A DNA stretch of 31,846 bases from JAAUTS01 sp034440395. Its GTDB lineage: Bacteria; Verrucomicrobiota; Verrucomicrobiia; Methylacidiphilales; JAAUTS01. The stretch is taken from assembly GCA_034440395.1 (NCBI GenBank), contig JAWXBW010000025.1:1-31846 (forward strand), read 5' to 3'. The notes under the pieces were generated by a model. The model had not been told where the DNA came from and ran no database searches. It saw nothing but the letters and a program-made list of their open reading frames with translations. This document shows positions 31,711-31,846 of this stretch, piece after piece. Position numbers and translations under genes: made by a program. Within the stretch, counting starts at the first letter, position 1; each line of letters starts with the position of its first letter.

Positions 31711-31846
31711 TTAACGAAATCTGTCGTGGCGATACCTTTGTTGGCGGTGGACTGGGTAATAACGTTGATCGTAGTAATACGGATGTGTTTGATAAATCAC
31801 TCGTGGGGCAGGTCTATAATGTTGATAATAAGGTCGATGGTAAACC
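31711..31846 (-). CDS. C-terminal end of a Tyr/Arg/Pro/His-rich protein (partial)
   Basis: The minus strand from the window edge reads VYHRPYYQHYRPAPRVIYQT, then HPYYYDQRYYPVHRQQRYRH and DRFR before a TAA stop (31711-31713). It is 44 residues of an open frame that continues beyond the window. Strong bias to Tyr, Arg, His and Pro resembles the tails of small secreted or envelope proteins in this phylum. No domain is recognisable. The bidirectional terminator just downstream supports a real gene. Confidence 0.6.
   Translation of the reverse strand, partial: VYHRPYYQHYRPAPRVIYQTHPYYYDQRYYPVHRQQRYRHDRFR

Overview
The window looks like a chromosomal segment of a Gram-negative bacterium of the PVC superphylum, most likely Verrucomicrobiota. 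This is an inference from gene content: an LPS heptosyltransferase, TolB/Pal, a BBP2-type porin, a DUF4388-FHA protein, and several lipoproteins and cell-envelope proteins. I see no rRNA, tRNA, CRISPR array or intact insertion sequence. Base composition is moderate, and most genes start with a plain ATG and a weak or absent Shine-Dalgarno sequence.

Layout. 1-3738 (minus strand): tolB and pal, a strong terminator, then the LPS core genes waaF and a WaaE-like GT2 transferase. 3932-7106 (plus): the classic rpmH-rnpA-yidD-yidC-khpB/jag cluster with overlapping genes and a clear promoter, but with tolB rather than dnaA upstream. 7107-7855: a decayed accessory patch holding an ORF6N pseudogene and an orphan DUF433 protein. 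7856-9880 (minus): a Rep/UvrD helicase. 9977-12756: a two-gene capsule/EPS export module (Wza-like and Wzc-like tyrosine kinase). 12757-13274: a PIN-toxin remnant, a perfect 24-bp palindrome and a short repeat. 13275-15247: an OmpA/MotB-like anchored protein and an AI-2E family permease. 15248-16067: repeat-rich non-coding DNA ending in a porin promoter and structured leader. 16068-17261: the porin with a strong terminator. 17262-17741: another inverted-repeat element. 17742-19811: a PotD-like lipoprotein with a Thr-Pro tail, a structured intergenic element and an unknown four-helix membrane protein. 19870-21671: SRPBCC protein and photolyase. 21756-23949: a YdbH-like AsmA-family protein followed by a lipoprotein that appears to fuse YnbE and YdbL. 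23946-25334 (minus): pterin-4a-carbinolamine dehydratase and NagZ. 25404-27469: a RelE-fold protein, a von Willebrand A protein with a TonB/TolA-like N-terminus, and a gamma-class carbonic anhydrase-like protein. 27473-30066 (minus): a tight three-gene operon of DUF4388-FHA, HTH-metallo-beta-lactamase fusion, and a beta-hydroxyacid dehydrogenase. 30231-31846: a lipoprotein form of the SAM hydroxide adenosyltransferase (DUF62) family, an HU protein with a bidirectional terminator, and the C-terminal end of a Tyr/Arg-rich protein on the minus strand.

Much of the window concerns the cell envelope: LPS core assembly, Tol-Pal, YidC insertion, polysaccharide export, porins, intermembrane lipid transport and peptidoglycan recycling. 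The most notable items are the YdbH plus fused YnbE-YdbL pair, the secreted DUF62 lipoprotein with replaced catalytic residues, the vWA protein with a TonB-type SxxxH transmembrane segment, and the FHA/HTH-MBL/dehydrogenase operon. A family of CACGAA/TTCGTG-rich repeats is scattered through the non-coding stretches.
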